Shown here in pieces: positions 61,990 to 64,000 of a stretch of DNA of 64,000 nucleotides. The notes beneath the pieces were generated by a model. That model was not told where the DNA came from, ran no database searches, and saw only the letters and a list, made by a program, of their open reading frames with translations. The position numbers were made by a program, and so were the translations under genes. Location: the NCBI GenBank assembly GCA_003210755.1, contig QCUL01000005.1:28241-92240 (forward strand), read 5' to 3'. Positions within the stretch are counted from its first letter, which is position 1. Every line of letters starts with the position of its first letter. The DNA is from Synechococcus sp. AG-679-C18. GTDB lineage: Bacteria > Cyanobacteriota > Cyanobacteriia > PCC-6307 > Cyanobiaceae.

Positions 61990-62760
61990 ATGAATACTCG
62001 ATTAGAGGGCAAAGTAGCTCTTATTACTGGAGGCAGTAGTGGCATCGGCCGAGGCATCGCCAAACGCTTTATCGAAGAAGGTGCTCAGGTAGCCGTCGTC
62101 GGAAGGGACACTGAAAAGCTAAAAATTTTAGGTGATGAGATGGGAGAAAACCTGTTAACACTCCAAGGTGATGTAACCAGTCATGAAAGCCTTGTAGAAA
62201 TGATAACGGCAGTCAAACAGAGGTTTGGCGTTCTCAACACTTTAATTTGTAGTGCTGGAGTTGGTAACAGACTCCCACTGCAAAAAGCGACACTTCAGGA
62301 GTTTGATCGCACCTTTAACGTAGATGTACGGGCTATTTTTGACCTTATAAAACTTGCAGCAGATGAGCTTGATACATAGGATTCATCAATCCTTTTAATT
62401 TCATCAATTGCTGGACATGTAACGTTCACAGATCATGTGATCTATTCCGCGGCAAAAGCAGCCGTTACAAAGATGACCTCTAATTTTTCTATGGATTTAG
62501 CTCATAAAGGCATTCGAGTGAATGCGATTTCACCAGGATTTATTGAGACCCCGATCTTTGACGCAAAGACGCAGAACGATCCCCATTTTTTTGAAAAATT
62601 AGGTAATTTAGTACCGCTTAAAAGGACTGGCAAACCAGAAGATATTGCACATGCTGCTACATTTTTATGCAGTAAAGAAGCGTCTTACATAACAGGCGTT
62701 GACTTGATTGTGGATGGAGGTTTCGTTCACCAAGGGTTGCTGCCAATGGACAAACATTAA
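61990..62760 (+). pseudogene. Short-chain dehydrogenase/reductase interrupted by one in-frame TAG
   Basis: 'KVALITGGSSGIGRGIAKRF' ... 'AADELDT' [TAG 62377-62379] 'DSSILLISSIAGHVTFTDHVIYSAAKAAVTKMT...VDLIVDGGFVHQG'; both halves in the same frame. Confidence 0.9.
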
Positions 62761-63789
62761 ATCAGCTGTGAGGATACTAGTTTGATCACCCTTCGGCTTA
62801 AGCCAGGATTCTATTTTAGAGTCATAACGTTGAACTTAATGTTTTGACTAAGGCATTAAAGCCTTGAAACACACACCTCACATAAGTGATCTCTCTTAAT
62901 AGCACTATTTAGCTTCCAACAATTTTTCAAACGACAGCCTGAAGCTCGAATCAGCACCGCATACATATTAATCTCTACCCCAAATAAACTTCCTGACTTT
63001 TGCAGAAACTTCAATAAAAAGTCCACCTTGCTTTCGCTACATGCCTACCCCAATCACAGCAAGTTATAGGAAATGTATGGGTAGGTGAACTTGGGCGAAG
63101 GGCTAGAGATAAAGGATGAAAGATGTATATAATACTATTCTATCCTTAGCTACCAAGGAAATGTACACTAGAAAAATGCAAGAATCTTCAGAAAACGTGA
63201 AAATTGCTAATCAATAAGGTCTAGGGTGAGTGATTAATATCCCGATATGGTTAAAAGTGTCGACAATGAATTCAAAGTTACCTTTGGCTCTATCGATCAA
63301 TGAAATACTAAATGGGTACAAGCATGCAAATCACCTTCGAATACGCTGCAACACCAAAGTTACGTAAATAGTTAAGTATGAAGAAGACTATGGGGGCAAT
63401 CATCGGACAAAGCGAGTAAGAGTAACGGGATTATTTCGTATTCAACTAAAAATTATATGCCCGCAAAATCATTGGATACCCAAACCGCTGCAAACAAAAC
63501 TCCTACTTCTTCGTCTTTAAAAGAATTCTAGACTTTGATTAGAGTGGCACAGAATTAGACCTCTCCTATATGAGGCCTTACATGCCAAGGAGGAGTGAAA
63601 ACATAGTAACAATAGTTCTTTTTTGGTTAAGTTCATATTGAGACTGCAAGTTCATAATCTGAGAGTCAGACCGCTTGGCCTGACTTTCTCTACCCAGCCA
63701 AACAACTGACTGATCACAACCTTTATGTCATCACTCTTGCGAAAATGTGATGGTGAGGTACAAGGGAGTATTCACCGTGCAACTATCTT

Positions 63790-64000
63790 GTGTTCATCAC
63801 AACCTTTGGGCAAAAAGGAGGCGTAGCCAAAACCTGTACGAGCATTCATCTCGCTGCTCATTGGGCAAAGAGTGGTCGTTCGGTTGTTTTAGTTGATTCT
63901 GATCGAAATCGATCAGCCACAGCATATGCCTCCAGAGGACTGCTTCCTTTCAATGTTGTACCGATGGAAGCAGCGGCAAAGGCAACTAGAAATGCTGAAA
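63790..64000 (+). CDS. ParA/MinD-like ATPase, 3' end outside the window
   Basis: Hand translation from GTG: VFITTFGQKGGVAKTCTSIHLAAHWAKSGRSVVLVDSDRNRSATAYASRGLLPFNVVPMEAAAKATRNAE... Confidence 0.75.
   Translation, partial: MFITTFGQKGGVAKTCTSIHLAAHWAKSGRSVVLVDSDRNRSATAYASRGLLPFNVVPMEAAAKATRNAE

Noticed and set aside
41250-62760. Genome-wide UAG recoding to explain both TAG-interrupted genes
   Set aside because: Heme oxygenase ends naturally in TAG (34418-34420, minus strand), and only two interruptions are seen; point mutation or error is simpler.
61390-63789. CRISPR array, tRNA/tmRNA or sRNA genes in the AT-rich spacers
   Set aside because: No regularly spaced direct repeats and no cloverleaf-like or CCA-ending segments found by eye; a tRNAscan/Infernal run would be decisive.

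Overview
The window looks like a chromosomal segment of a marine picocyanobacterium (Synechococcus or low-light Prochlorococcus type). This is inferred from gene content and protein style; no search was run. About 1-38 kb is a large surface-polysaccharide island. It holds many GT4/GT2 glycosyltransferases, a Wzx-like flippase, an MsbA/PglK-like ABC exporter, Wzy/O-antigen-ligase-like membrane proteins, a polyprenyl-P sugar transferase, AsnB, two SGNH hydrolases, a carbamoyltransferase-SxtJ-DUF5989 module, and a GtrA-YdjC fusion beside a GtrB-like GT2. About 34-51 kb is core metabolism: heme oxygenase, icd, glcF and glcE, an OtnK-like kinase, a mutarotase, an alpha/beta hydrolase, a cation/H+ antiporter and glgP. 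About 51-64 kb is AT-rich and sparsely coding, with mscL, an MscS-like channel, a His/Gly-repeat secreted protein, a CP12-tail-like miniprotein, interrupted genes and the start of a ParA-like gene at the edge. Best leads: (1) a G10 tract that splits a glycosyltransferase so that G9 or G12 would restore it, a phase-variation candidate; (2) an SxtI/J/K-like carbamoylation module with a 53-aa third member missing from the ORF track; (3) a GtrA-ChbG/YdjC fusion whose first TM helix lies upstream of every canonical start codon; (4) a decayed glutaredoxin-MauE/DoxX-like fusion with a perfect inverted repeat at one frameshift; (5) two genes each interrupted by one in-frame TAG. No CRISPR array, tRNA, rRNA or transposase could be supported.
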